64,000 nucleotides of DNA from the NCBI GenBank assembly GCA_037576215.1, contig JBANDB010000009.1, positions 3,100,001-3,164,000 on the forward strand, read 5' to 3'. Shown one piece after another: positions 46,128 through 58,300 of this stretch (positions are counted from its first letter, which is position 1; each line of letters begins with the position of its first letter). Under the pieces are notes generated by a model. That model was not told the origin of the DNA. It was given only the letters and a program-made list of their open reading frames with translations, and made no database searches. Position numbers and translations under genes: made by a program. Source of the stretch: Armillaria gallica. Lineage: Eukaryota; Basidiomycota; Agaricomycetes; Agaricales; Physalacriaceae.

Positions 46128-47542
46128 ATGTTTAAAGGACGAGATCCTAGGCAATATGCAGATGGCGTACGGTATGTTTTTACGTGTATATTTGTCTCCC
46201 TGCTACTCAAATTAACGGGTTACTAACAGTGTTCCCTCCTTCTCGCGAAGGGAGCGTGCTCTGGTGCGACAACGCGACCGACAATTGAAACTCGAGGCTC
46301 CCACGATGAGCCGCAATGAATACTTGACAAAACTCGCATCTGAGTTTGGGAACTCTGCGCCTGCCATCGACAGATATCTTCACAATGCTACCAAGGACAA
46401 CTTGTCCTGGGACGACGAGTATATTGATGGACGGCGTAAAGACTTCTTTGGGTATGACTTGGGTGTTAAAGGTTGGCATTCTGCTCAGTGTGGTTGGATA
46501 TAGTTCTTATACTAGATATTATAGATTATTGTTTAACCACATCTGCTAGTGAGCAGACCGCGTTGCCGTCTCAACGTGAGCTAACATCAGCAACACTAGT
46601 CGGTGGCCATAGTAAACCTCGTGGCGGTGATGCTGCTAGTAGTGGGTACTATGCTGTTTTTCATTCAATCCCATTTGCTGAGACGAAATGCAGTAGCTGC
46701 AGCTGCATGCGACTCTTCCGCTACCCCCGGCCAAAAACGAAAGAGGACAACCGATCCCACCGACTCCTCCGTTACTTCCCAATCTTCCAATCTTTCTAAT
46801 GCCCTCCTCATGACCGTCGGCACTGCTCCCGCCGAAACCACGAGCTCGTCGTTCTCGGGGATGTCCTCTGATGATCGTCAGCTGGCGGTCTTGCCGTCCT
46901 TTAAGCGAAAACGCTTGGTTGAGGAGCCTAGTTTACCGCCCGACAATGCTAACTCGTTGGATCAAATTTCTCAGCCAATAGTCCAGGACGCTAGTCTGCG
47001 GGGCAATCCTGATTCGCTAGGCCCAAATCTTGAAATTCAAGGGACTGAAAACTCGAAGTCTGGCCTCAGCTGCATGTCTGCCTCAACTCGGCCTGGGCGT
47101 GTCACTATCTCTGTGTCTAACCTGAGATCTCACTCAGTGAAGCCTGTGACACGGATGGGTGACCCCCAACTTACTACTCTCAAACCCAGGTTGATACGGC
47201 ATGTACACGCAAGTAACGATAATCCAGGTGAGTGCACTCCTTGATTACCTGGGAACAGTACTGATGGCGCTCCCCCCAGATGACCAAGTACTCAAACAAT
47301 CTGCGCATCCTACTATCGAGACCTTCCTTCGCTCACTCAACAAAAATTACGTCAAATCAATGTTTGATAGGGTCGGTATATTGACACATGCCGATCTTCT
47401 TGACGTGTCTCTTAACATTCGAATACCTCAGAATCGGGATGATTTAAGGAAGTCGCTCCTTGAACAGGGTATGACTTTATGCGATTGGTTTACCATTGTC
47501 GCCGCAGTGCAGGAGTATGCACTTGGTGTATTGTCCACTTAG
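46128..47542 (+). CDS. Unrecognised family, HTH-like N-terminus and SAM-like C-terminus, paralog 2
   Basis: Tandem duplicate of paralog 1 in the same orientation. Exon 1 (ATG at 46128) encodes MFKGRDPRQYADGVR. The intron sits at the same phase (CG/T of an Arg codon) as in paralog 1. Exon 2 reads VPSFSRRERALVRQRDRQLKLEAP, then YLTKLASEFGNSAPAIDRYLHNATKDN (HTH-like) and WDDEYIDGRRKDFFGYDLGVK. The linker is Ser/Thr-rich with basic clusters GQKRKRTTDP and FKRKRL, consistent with nuclear import. The C-terminal unit reads HPTIETFLRSLNKNYVKSMFDRVGILTHADLLDVSLNIRIPQNRDDLRKSLLEQGMTLCDWFTIVAAVQEYA, ending at 47542. The ends are conserved with paralog 1 while the linker has diverged almost completely, as expected if both ends are folded and under selection. 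Intron borders at 46470-46680 are not certain. Function unknown. Confidence 0.62.
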
Positions 47543-47787
47543 ACTTGTCTTGAAATAATGGACTTTTTGGACTTGGTTTCTATGATCAGACCGTGTTCGA
47601 TATATAATTCCAGTAATTGTTCAGTTCCCTAAGTAGATACAGCAGGTACAAATGTTCTTCTTCGTCTATTCATTCGCAACGGATATACCGTCGTTTCTTT
47701 GACTCTTCAACAAGTCGATGATTTTACCACCATGGTGTCAGCACCAGTGCACAGAAAATGGATAGGTTTCAAAGTTCCTCAACACAA

Positions 47788-49979
47788 CTACCAATCAATC
47801 CTTCTCGTCCACTCATACGCTCTCGTCGGCCACGTCCTCGGAACCACATCCATCGAAAGCGGCTGGTCTTTCTCAAAGACCACCGTCTCAAAATGTCTCT
47901 TGAATAACTGCATGTCGTCCTCGGTGTGCATCTGGTACTCCTGGTCCGTGTCGCTATCTGATACTGCCGTCACCGGGCTCGGTGGACGTACGATGCCAAA
48001 TGGATTACCATGATATACCAGTACTTTGAGGGTCTTGATAGGGCACGAGCGCTTGGCGCGCGCTTCTGCGATGGTGCTGACAAAGTAAGCGGGGAGCGTG
48101 GCATCGTGCTCGATGCCGAGGGTGATGAGGGAGGGACAGAGGATTTCACCGTCATCTGCGTCCGACTCTGAGGACTTTGAGGAAACGTCACTTCCACTCT
48201 TCTTGCTCTTCACCGTCGACACGTGGTCATCATCATTTTTTGGTCGAAGTGCTTGCAGTACTGAGCGCGTCGTAGAGGGTGATCCAAAGGCGAGGATTCG
48301 AAGTGAAGCGAGATGGGGAGACGCTGGAATATATGTTTCCAATTTGATGAAGTCAAACGATTACTTCTTGCACAGCTATCCCTCACACCGACGTCTGTTA
48401 CATCATGCAACGGGTATGTGGGTAATACGGACTCGATCTGCGAAGCGGTGAATGTGCCGTACATGTACAACGTCTGGACCGACCCAGCCACAGAGATGCA
48501 AGGCGTATCCAGGATGACGAGGGGTTGACGAGCCAAATACCATTTCTTAATATTATGTAGATTGGCTAGACGTGAATTATCGATGGGAAGGAGTTTCCCG
48601 AAATCTTCGTCTGTATCACGAAAGGGCACCCCCCAAAAATACATATTCGTGTGTTTGGGTAAGACTAGGTGGGAAAGAAGCCTGGATATTATCGTCACAG
48701 AGGGCCAGTCCCCAAGGTCCAGCTCGCGCAGGTGAGGAAGTGGAATGAACCGGTCTCGTGGGGGAGCAGGAGCATCAGACGCGTCCGGCCTAATAGGCCC
48801 TGCACGAATGAGATTGAGCTCCTCTAGCCGCGGTGATTGCTCTATGAAATCCAGAAACTCCGACGTGGTCATACGACCCACATCGCTTTGGTCATGCAAA
48901 CAGAGGTGTGTTAGATTGGCAAAAAGGCCAGCAGGCCACGAAGTGAAATGTGCGAGGCAAAGTTGTCGAACATTGGGCATCTGTCCGCTGAATAAGGGGG
49001 GGAGGACGCCCCCGACGACGTCCCTGCCTTCCGTCATGATAGTCAGGCTAGCTAGATGGGGAGCCGCATCTGCCGCGCACAGACGTGGATAAATAGACGT
49101 GCCGCCCTCCCACCCATCGACAGCTATGTGGAACTCTCTGAAGCGACGTGAATATCGCAATGTGGCGTCTAGGACCTTCTCTGAGACCCCAGGTTTCCTG
49201 ATGCCCAGGTACAGCGTCAGCGGCGCAGATGCCGACCGTTTCAAAAACTTTTCCAGCATCAACGAGGTGTCTACGGAGGCCCAGAGAAAGGGGGACGAGG
49301 CAATGACTCCCCTCCAGCGGCGGCAAACGTGAAGCAGCGACAACCAGTCGCGGTGGTGTTCGTCGTATTTTGAGACTGTGCCGTCGTTTAGCATGGGAAA
49401 GAAGCTCGGAAGGTGCTGCTGAGTCCCATAGAAGATCGTGGCTAATAGTTCAGGTGGAAGCCGGTGGATAGGCTGCAGTGAATTGCGGAAGCCGCGAAGT
49501 CTCGCAGCTGCAATCTGGAGCTGCTTTTCCAGTTCATCAATCTATTGAGCGCTCTTGAGTGGTATTCAGAGTACACTCAAGTAGAGAGCTACCTGCTCAA
49601 TGAGACCGTGAACAGTCTCTCTATTGCGCAATGCGTCAGAAGCTGTAGAATGATCGTATGAGACGCTGGTGACTCACTTTGCTTTCTTCTGGGCGGCGAG
49701 CACTTTGTAGGTCAGAGCATCAATCAATTGCTGCAAAGTTAGATGGGCGCCGGCGGGAGCCATGGAGGGGGATTGAACTTGTAGCGGTGGTCGTGCAATT
49801 ACAAGTTGATTACAGGGTATCCGACGGTCGAATTCACGTCCGCGGGAGCTAATCATTGGTGGCGGCGGATATTGCCGTGTCCGGAGATACCGGCCCTCAT
49901 TCGATGCTTTTCTGTTCTGATCAAGTTCTGATTCGCAGGATAGAGTACTCCCTTTGGACCTTGTCGATGAGTTCACCAT
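47788..49979 (-). CDS. F-box protein with leucine-rich-like C-terminus (frame slip)
   Basis: Probable SCF ubiquitin-ligase substrate adaptor of the very large Agaricomycete F-box family. The start at 49979 reads MVNSSTRSKGSTLSCESELDQ. After a Pro-rich tail and a helical coiled part (IDELEKQLQIAAARLRGFRNSL) comes the F-box-like motif IHRLPPELLATIFYGT (about 49415-49465). Then LLHVCRRWRGVIASSPFLWASVDTSLM follows, the family hallmark. Later repeats (APHLASLTIM, MPNVRQLCLAHF, LFANLTHLCLHD, SPRLEELNLI, LPHLRELDLGD, SPHLASLRILAFGS) have LRR-like spacing. Around 48352-48361 the frame breaks. The conserved string FDFIKLETYIPASPHLASLRIL is one frame off from the upstream DSCARSN. A 41-base GT-AG intron could rejoin frames but is shorter than usual and would remove conserved residues. 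It is therefore either a one-base lesion, a sequencing slip or a tiny intron. C-terminus ends RRIDW at 47788. Confidence 0.72.
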
Positions 49980-50376
49980 GATCCAGAAACAAGGAAAATA
50001 AAAGACAAGTATCCACCACGCCGAACTTCGCGAATATCAAGTATTTTCAGCAGATAGAAGTCTTCGGAGACATAGTTAAATAGCTGTACTCGCCAAAAGA
50101 AACTATTCGGATAAGAAGCATCAAGGAGAAAATGCGAGGACTCCGAATTTGAGCTTCCAGAACATCTGTGATAGCTCATCTACTGATTACTTGCTTCCTG
50201 ATGAAAATACGGGGGTGGGAAACCTTGAACCGAGATGCATCATAATACTAGTACATAATTGATACAAGCTACGTAAGAGCGACAACACTATAAACCTTCA
50301 CCAAGCGTAACATTGTCAATACAGGCGACGACCTGACTCAATCTATATAGTACCACGGCGATGTCTCCAATGATTT
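49980..50376. other. Spacer with no supported gene
   Basis: About 400 bases. A short minus-strand frame at 49973-50179 has no motif. This is probably the F-box gene promoter. Confidence 0.4.
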
Positions 50377-51260
50377 TCAGGGTAGATGCTGCGGCTTTTT
50401 TTGCACCGCGCTGAAAGAAAGACTATCGTCAGGCGCTATGGTATGAAGAACGAACGGCAAACCCACCTCGAAACCCTTTGGGTCCACGTTTGGAAGCGCT
50501 GTCGACTGGGACGTCTAAGTACGCGAGATAAGTATATGCAGTATGAAACACGGAAAGAACGTGCCATAAATTAAGATGAGTTCGACCTCGCCGCCCGAGC
50601 CTGCAAACACGCCAACGGAGACGCGTTGCTTCAAAAGGTTGTTTGCCTCTGGCGGGCTCGACAGTACCAGCTGCTCGGCTCTGATAGCATCTTCAGTGTC
50701 CTTGAGCTCCTTTTCCAATGTCAGGACTCGGTCATCGAGTTTCTCAGCGTCAGAGGCGTAGTTGTCCACAACGGCAGTGAGGTTGACGGGGTCGATGTAC
50801 TGCATGTTCATTGTAGCAAGGTAGTTCTCGATGGACTCGAGGGCCCTCTTGACCCTTCCCAAAGCTTTCTGTAACTGGTCGCGTTTGTTCTGCAGGTCAA
50901 CGAGTTTGGCTGAAGTCGTCGCGATATGAGGCCGAGGTATTGTAGACAGAACGACATCGTGTATAGTAGCGTCGCCTCGTCCTTCAACCCTTCATCAGAA
51001 TTGTAAGTATTCTGTGAAACGAAGAGGAGAAGGAATACGTACCTCAAGGATTGCGCCTCCAGGACATCTGGCAATCCATTGATTTGCACCAAGTTCTGGC
51101 CCGCGCTCACGGTGAACTTGCAGTAGCGAGTAACCTCCGAACGATTGCTGAAGACGCTGACTTTGACGATTCTGCAGTCCTTGATGGAGGAGAGCTCGAT
51201 GTTGTTGACAGGTTCAAACGCTGGGGAGCTGTCGTCGTTGGGTTGGGTGGCCATTTGCAT
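50377..51260 (-). pseudogene. Truncated DUF4139 / mucoidy-inhibitor-A-like gene
   Basis: N-terminal part of a fungal DUF4139 (mucoidy inhibitor A-like) protein, a family of unknown biochemical role. The ATG at 51260 starts MQMATQPNDDSSPAFEPVN, then the DUF4140-like strand IKDCRIVKVSVFSNRSEVTRYCKFTVSAGQNLVQINGLPDVLEAQSLR. One intron of about 55-60 bases later follow VEGRGDATIHDVVLSTIPRP and the coiled coil LVDLQNKRDQLQKALGRVKRALESIENYL. Next is VLTLEKELKDTEDAIRAEQLVLSS, then VSVGVFAGSGGEVELILIY. Full-length family members go on for about 350 more residues with the DUF4139 beta domain. Here the match stops at 50560, a TAG at 50515 follows, and only 45 unrelated codons remain open in the same frame to 50377. 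No DUF4139 remnant was found further down. So this appears to be a 5' fragment; whether it is still expressed as a short protein is unknown. A GTA microsatellite lies just upstream. Confidence 0.65.
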
Positions 51261-51367
51261 TGGAGAGAGAATGATTCAGGCGGCTGGTGTTATATGGCCT
51301 CCAGGCTATTGTTTATTTTTCGGAGTCTTGTTTGAAATTGAACCGCGTCATGGCTGCGAGGACGACT

Positions 51368-51403
<36 letters not shown>

Positions 51404-52363
51404 ATGGCGGCAAGCGGTACCTATCAAGCCAACAGCCGCTGTTGATCAAGTCAATATCGCGGACCATGAAGAACACCTGCCGCTGTGAACATCGCATTAG
51501 CGGTCCGGACCAAGCGCATCTCACGGAGTTGGTTGAGCATCAGCTGAACGTGTGAGGCTGTGATGGTACTGTGACGGTGAGTCGGCAGTAACGGCACACG
51601 AGAGGGTAGACGAAGCGTAGATGAAGTCTGACGAAGAAAGACCAGATGAAAGAACCTCTGTTAGAGTTGTTCTACCTACGTAGCATATTTTTGTGGTCTT
51701 ATATACTGTCAATAAAGGAGTATTACTATAATAGAGTAAGGTGCGATAAGTAATAGAAAAGCGGAATAATGAATAGAAAGGCAGGATCCCCGCAGTACAG
51801 TAAAGAATGAAGTAATTGAAAGAATAGAAAGGGAGCGGGAGTACCGGCAGGACATAGCCGGTATGAATCTCCTACAGAGGCAATGAAGGCGCTGACTAAG
51901 CAAACGAAACTTGCCTTCGACTAGCTGCATCCACCACACGACGTTCTAGCATTTGTACACTGACTTCCTGATGTCTGTGTCTAATAGGACATCGGAGAAA
52001 TAATGCGTCACGGAGGTACGTCGATTGGAAGGATTCCTCTCGGAGGATTGCAAATGCATGATGTACATGTACGAAACTAGAGACTCTGCGGCGCCACTCT
52101 CTTAGTCCTCTACCAATGTTACGGTTCTCAGTCCACGCATCACGGCTCCCTTCTTTGACGTGTGCAATGTAAGAATCACATTCGCTCCGCGTTTATAAGA
52201 GGTTATAGTCGCAGTCCGCCACAGAACCTGTCTACCTTGTCCATTGCAAAATTAGATTGACATTAGCTGCCTGTCTGTGAGCGGTTCACTTCGTGCGGAA
52301 AATATCGGAGACAAGTAATTTGTTTACGAAAACATGGGTTTAAAGTACACAGTCAGTTGTCAA
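51261..52363. other. Spacer between DUF4139 remnant and giant GTPase gene
   Basis: About 1.1 kb containing the microsatellite. Minus-strand frames at 51521-51712 and 51709-51939 and others are short and motif-free; the stretch 51670-51860 is AT-rich. It includes the 3' flank of the giant gene. No gene called. Confidence 0.45.
51368..51402 (+). repeat. GTA trinucleotide microsatellite (about 11.7 copies)
   Basis: A perfect run of GTA triplets, 35 bases, lying about 108 bases upstream of the truncated DUF4139-like gene. Likely length-polymorphic between strains. Confidence 0.95.
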
Positions 52364-55300
52364 TCAATGAATGAGCGATCCTCTTGGTTTCCTCAACGAC
52401 TCCGCGATTCCAAGGAAAGTTTCAGCAAGGCGAACCTGCAAAGACTGTCAGACCAAGGAAAACACGAGGTTAGTTTACGACTCACACTATCAAGGGCCTC
52501 GGCGTATGATGAATCAATTCTAGCCGCTGCTGGCGCATTCGGGTCCGGAGGGGTATTGTTCTGAACTCCGAGAGCGATCTGAGTTATACGACGCAGGACA
52601 GAGTTGTCGGGCCCAAACGAGACAGTATGCAAGGACAGTGGTTTCCTGTATGACATTGTAAGTAAGAATATTCACAGACAGACACCCTTACCCTAGCGCG
52701 ACAGCTGCATGGCAGAGATCTTGGACAGTCTCGTCTTCTACAGAACATTCGCCATCAGACAAAAGGATTACGATCGGTGTTCTGCATCCGGATTGTGTGT
52801 CAGGACTCAAAGACCTGCAGAAGTTTGTATAACTTGCCTCTCAGCGCTCCAGTTTTGGGTCATAACGCTCTGGGCGTCCCTTAGAGCGATGTCGTAGTCA
52901 GTTCCGCCTCCTGTTTGATGCCGCAGAAGACCGTTCAAGAGATCTTGAGGTGAACTTGTGAAGTCATTGATTACTCCGCGAGTGATGGTGTGGTCAAAAA
53001 GTATCACACTATAAGAATCTCTTCGATGCTGAACTCGGCCTTGTCCATTGGCGGTAACGGCAGCATGACGGGACGACCAGAATGCGTGAACGGCCGAATA
53101 CACCGCTCCGAGTCTGTTATTGCAAGTACGCTGAATACTTGCAGTTACTGGCGTGTTTTGTAATGGCGCACGGTCTCTTATGCTCATAGAGCTCGACCTG
53201 TTCAGATCAATGAGAGTAAACGATGTGCATGTCATGGAGGACTGACCTATCAATGACGAATATTCTGGATTACCGGTGGGTTAGAAGTTGTGTAGACCTT
53301 TATTCACTATTTCGACTCACACATGGAATGCTTGTTGTAAGACTGCCGGGTTTTTGCAAGGAAAGACATGCCCGTCGTTCGACAGATATCCCAGACCCAC
53401 TCGCTGGTTGGAGGTTTCAGGAGGGTGGAACAAAGGCAAAATACAGAACGATGGTTGAGCAGGATGCGTCGCATTTCCAGCATGTTCAGGACCTAAGGAG
53501 CGCATTCAGCTACTTGACGCAGATATCATGTGTTGCACATTTTACCGGGACACATAGCATCACTTGAATAGAATTATGAGGCAAATAAGCTGCAGAAACC
53601 AATATAACATACCATTTCGAAAAATTATCCTTGTCTTCACGCGAATACGGGTCTATTAAGCGTCGTGAGCAAAAGAAACAAGTAAAAGAGCTGGTGGCTG
53701 GACCTTTGAAACCTGCAATTCACATAATGGTCAGCTGGATAGATACTAGTCAACGGGAGACATACCCGATCGTCTCCAGAACAGGGAATGCGTAATAAAG
53801 TCCTTTGGTCGGTTAGGATTAGGTCTTAATAGTTCATTAACATGCTGAATTTCGTTCGAACCACAGTTCTGTCCTGCCTGTGGATCTGCTCGACAGTAAT
53901 CCACATGTGCATGTCTTCCCATGTCCTTGCAGACCAAGTTACACATCATCGGCGCACCGTCATCCTCAGACTCAAATTTGTGGCCATTGATCTCCAAGGA
54001 AGCGCCAGCAGGCCCATCGACAGCCCACCGAGTTTTGGACATGGATCCATGACTTGTCTCGTGCTCTTGTTGCACGTGTCCTAACGGAAACTTGTTAGTC
54101 CTCGCGGTATATAAAGTTGAACTAGGAATTTACCCAAAGGAAGGGTGCAATAATAACCACAGCCGTCGCATCTAGAACCAATATGTCAATGAACTGTATG
54201 ATTCGCCTGTTTACAACTCACCGCGATTCACAGAAGTGGAAAGGATTTGGGTCTGTGCTATGAATATGAGAACCCTCATGTTGTTGTTTACCCGCTGGAA
54301 TAGTAATCGCGCAATGCAGCCTTTTCGCGACTATGAAGTCCCGACCAAAATCACCGTCTGTTCAGTTCAGTGTAGCTGGAAATGTACCTTGTGAATACTG
54401 AATACCAGACGTTGCTTAATATTGATTCTTATATAATCAAGTCATGTGTTCACACCTTCGTATATTCAAAGGTCTCATGGCGACCAGTGAACGTTGCCTT
54501 GATAGATTGGGGAGCAGTGTCAATTTCACAGGTTCCATGGGCACCACATACTGCGGAGCAAGGATGTTCTTGGCTAGCAGAGAAGGGTCTTGAGATATGT
54601 AGCCAAAGATGAAAGAAGCACTAACCCGCATAGATGTACCGCCTGCTTATCTAGACCATGTAAATGGTTGTCATTGGAACACAGACGTTTGCAGAGTTCG
54701 CAGGGCATTGGGCACATGCGATTGTCACATATGTGGATATCATGATCTTGGTGACTAAACCAGAATTACCGTGATTCATTAGGTGCAGCGGCCGACTCAC
54801 CTCGGGACTATGCACATTCCTTTACAGGCAAAAGACCTTCCTTGGTTCATCTTGACATTTCCTAACTGACAAGGCTGGATGTAATCGAAGTGTGTTAGCT
54901 AGTAGAGCATACTAAGATGAGAAGTGACGACCAACCCGGCCACAGGCATGAACTGGAGCGGAGCACATGTGATCATCAAGATGATTGACGATCTGAGAAA
55001 TGATCATTTGACATTCAGGAAGTTTTTTGCAGCTAGACAGAGGAAATGTACCTTCGTACAATCGACCAGGCACCCATTCTTGTCGTTCAAGCGGCACTGT
55101 TGGCCACACAAATGGGTATCGACGGCGCATCTGATGTGCTTTCAGCATCAGTGTAAAAAAAGCAGCTAATGAGACTGACATGTGTTTGGCAGTATGACCG
55201 GCACTAGAAGCAGAGAAATTGTCAGAAAAGGGATAGAGGAACGATAGGTAGCGTACGGAAAACCACAAGGTTTCGCCTCATCGCCGTGTCCAGTCACAAA

Positions 55301-58300
55301 TTCGCAAGGCTTGGTGCATTGATGAGATGTTTGGCAGTTATGAGGCATATCGGGATCGTGTCGACGACTTCCAATGCAGAGCAGATTGCAAGATGAACAT
55401 TTCATCCTACACAGTGCCACATTTGACTTTAAATCAATGTGCGCATTATCGAATGCGCGATTCAATTCCGTAATCGTTGCATGTGTCGCTGTAAATCGGG
55501 ATAAGTTTGACTCAATCCATACCCGAACACGGTTAATCCTCAAATCAGCAAGCCTCTGTAAATGCTGCTCTAATGCTTCAGCCCATTCACTGTCAGGGAG
55601 TTCTTGTCGATGATCCTTGTACTGCCAAGAAGAACACAGACGTGCCAGAATGGATTCGCGTTCTGCCGATGGCTTACCGGAAAGGTCGAGCAGAAAGCGG
55701 GAGTCGCTGTCTTCGCTATCGATCAAGACGTCTGTGTCAAGATTCTACTCCCATATATATGAGCACGCTCAGAGAAGATCCAAGGGCTCACCTTCAAAGG
55801 CTCAATTTCTGGGTCTATCTCAGTATAGCCATACATCAATGCATTTGGCATCATTGCCAACAAGCGTTGTGCACGATGAGCAACAAGACTCTCTAGAATT
55901 AAAAATTTGGCTCTGAGTGTTTCGTCCTATAAATTGCTTACGTGAGAGTGCGCCCCAGTCATTTGCCTTGACAAACATGAGAAAAACAGGTATGCGCAGG
56001 AATTAACGCTGACCTTGAGCTTCGCCATTAGCGTCTTCAGCGTAAGCAAAAATTCACCGGCAGAAGGATGGGTAAGAACTTGCTGATCCAGTCGCTTTCG
56101 AAGCGCAAAAAACAAGCTATAGAAACTCTTTGATTCGATGATCGGCCACGGGACAATATTCAGTCGTCCAGAGTGAAGGCGAGAAATGAAGTTGGCATCT
56201 TGTTCATCCTGAACAATTTGCTAGTAGCCAGATGTACTGTCAAAAAGGAGCAGCAAAGAATTTCAGAAAGACAAACCTGAAACTTGGTTGAAAACCTACA
56301 GAAAGTGGTTAAGATTTCGTAGATATAAAGTCAATTATGACATACTCTTTAACGATCTCTCCTTTGTCTATATCCGTAACATCCTGCAGTATATATCTTG
56401 GATTCAGATGTACGCGACAAGACGCTCATATGCTATACCTTAATTATGATGACTAATGTTGATTGAAAGAGCGATGGATTCGCCGCAGGATCGAGGACCG
56501 TAGAAGATGACTGGAAAGACTGGAACAGGCCTGTAATATCCCTCGACAAAGCAAAGTTGTTTCGAAAGAGAACCTGCCAAAATGTTTCAGCAAACCATCG
56601 CTGATCAGGGTCATTTTCATACCAAGTTGGATATGGCAGTATTGAACAAAACTAATAGAGTGTCTTCTTGTGTGGAGCGCTCGATACTGTGAACACCTAT
56701 AGAGATGAAGATCAAACTTCGAGAGAAGGTACAAAAGAAACTAAAATAACTGACCTTCGAAGTCGAGTGCAACTATTAGGGCGTCGTCCGTCGGCGTGAC
56801 GGATAGCCATACACCCTCTGCGAGAGCAGTAGATTGTGAAAACCATGATGTCAACAAAAACACACTGCCTGACCTGTTGTCCTCATTGCGCTACCCGCAA
56901 AAGACGAGTCTACGAGGTGGTTTAGAGTATAGCTTTTCCCTACCGATTGTTCGCCTATAGTCCTGTTGTATAAGTGATGGGAAGATGCATTGATGACACG
57001 CTTACCCATAGAGGAGACGACTCTGACGGGCTGAAATTCATCGTCTCAGCCACTGGTTACTTGTAACAACAACATTTCATCGTACCTTCTTGGCCATGTA
57101 TGATTGAAAGACTGATTCATACCATCCAAGCGAAACACTGTCCACGATTTTTCCAACCTCAGCACCGAGAAGTGATTTTTCCCATTCCATGGATACAACA
57201 CCATCCTTCAGTGGCAAGAACCGGTTCTCGCGTGTGATGGCGATGTGAATGGGAATTAAACATATAAGATTAACAAGCCATGCCCCCAGCGGGACCTGCG
57301 AAACTGGGTAGATATCCGCGTCCGTGATAGACGAGACGAAATCGGAAAGCGGCACGGCCCGGACTTCGATATTTTTCAGGACGTCATTTGTCGGCTTGCG
57401 AGTCCGTAGTTCGAAGGATTGTACCATATCAGTGAAGTGAGGTGCAAATTTCTCGTGATCACGATCCGTCGTAAAGGTCAGCGTTTTCTGCGCTGGGCTC
57501 CCACTGTCTGAACTGACAGAATGCTGTATCGCCGCTACAACAGGGAAACGTGTCCAGACATCCGAAAAGCATTCAATCAGAGAGTTATGGCGAGTTGTAC
57601 CATGGTCGTCCTTCCTGTGAGAGCTCCCGTTCCTACCCTTCTCTTTGAATTGGAACTCGGTGATCTTTCTTGTAATATCCAGCACGACAGAGTGGCAAGA
57701 CTGAGAGGAACCATTCAGGCCAATAAGGTGAACACAATTTTTATTGACGAAGGAGGTGAGAACGGCCGACTCCGGGAAACCGTCGGGAAGTTGAAGGGAG
57801 ATTTCGTGGCTCGATCCGAACATGGTCCAGTGATAGGCATGCAAAGTAGTGTGATCATCATGCGAATACGCGAGGAACAGACAGGCACCGTCAGGCGAAG
57901 AATAAACTGTAGTCGGAAGGGAATCCAAAGTTAGAGCGGCCGGCCTTTGTGACATAAATCAGACTTGATCTACACTCTAAAGCTAGACATGTCTACCTGA
58001 ACTGTTGGGTAATTAAAGAAAAAACCCGAGCTTGGCGCCCACTGTCAATCAACAGTATCTCCTCGGTGCCACAGACGAAACAGGCATGGCATATCGAGAC
58101 GGAGGGTGAGGCATACCAGGTTGCGATGTTGACAGCGCTGCCCCAGCCTTGTATGGTGTCGTACGTTTCGTCGAAGACGAAGAGATGTAACTGAGGCAAC
58201 GGATCAGTAATTCGCAGGTGCATGCCTTGACGTGTCTTCTGACCTTTGATGAGGCGCACAGTAGAAGCATCTGCTTGGTCTCCTCGTAGGCGATAATCAA

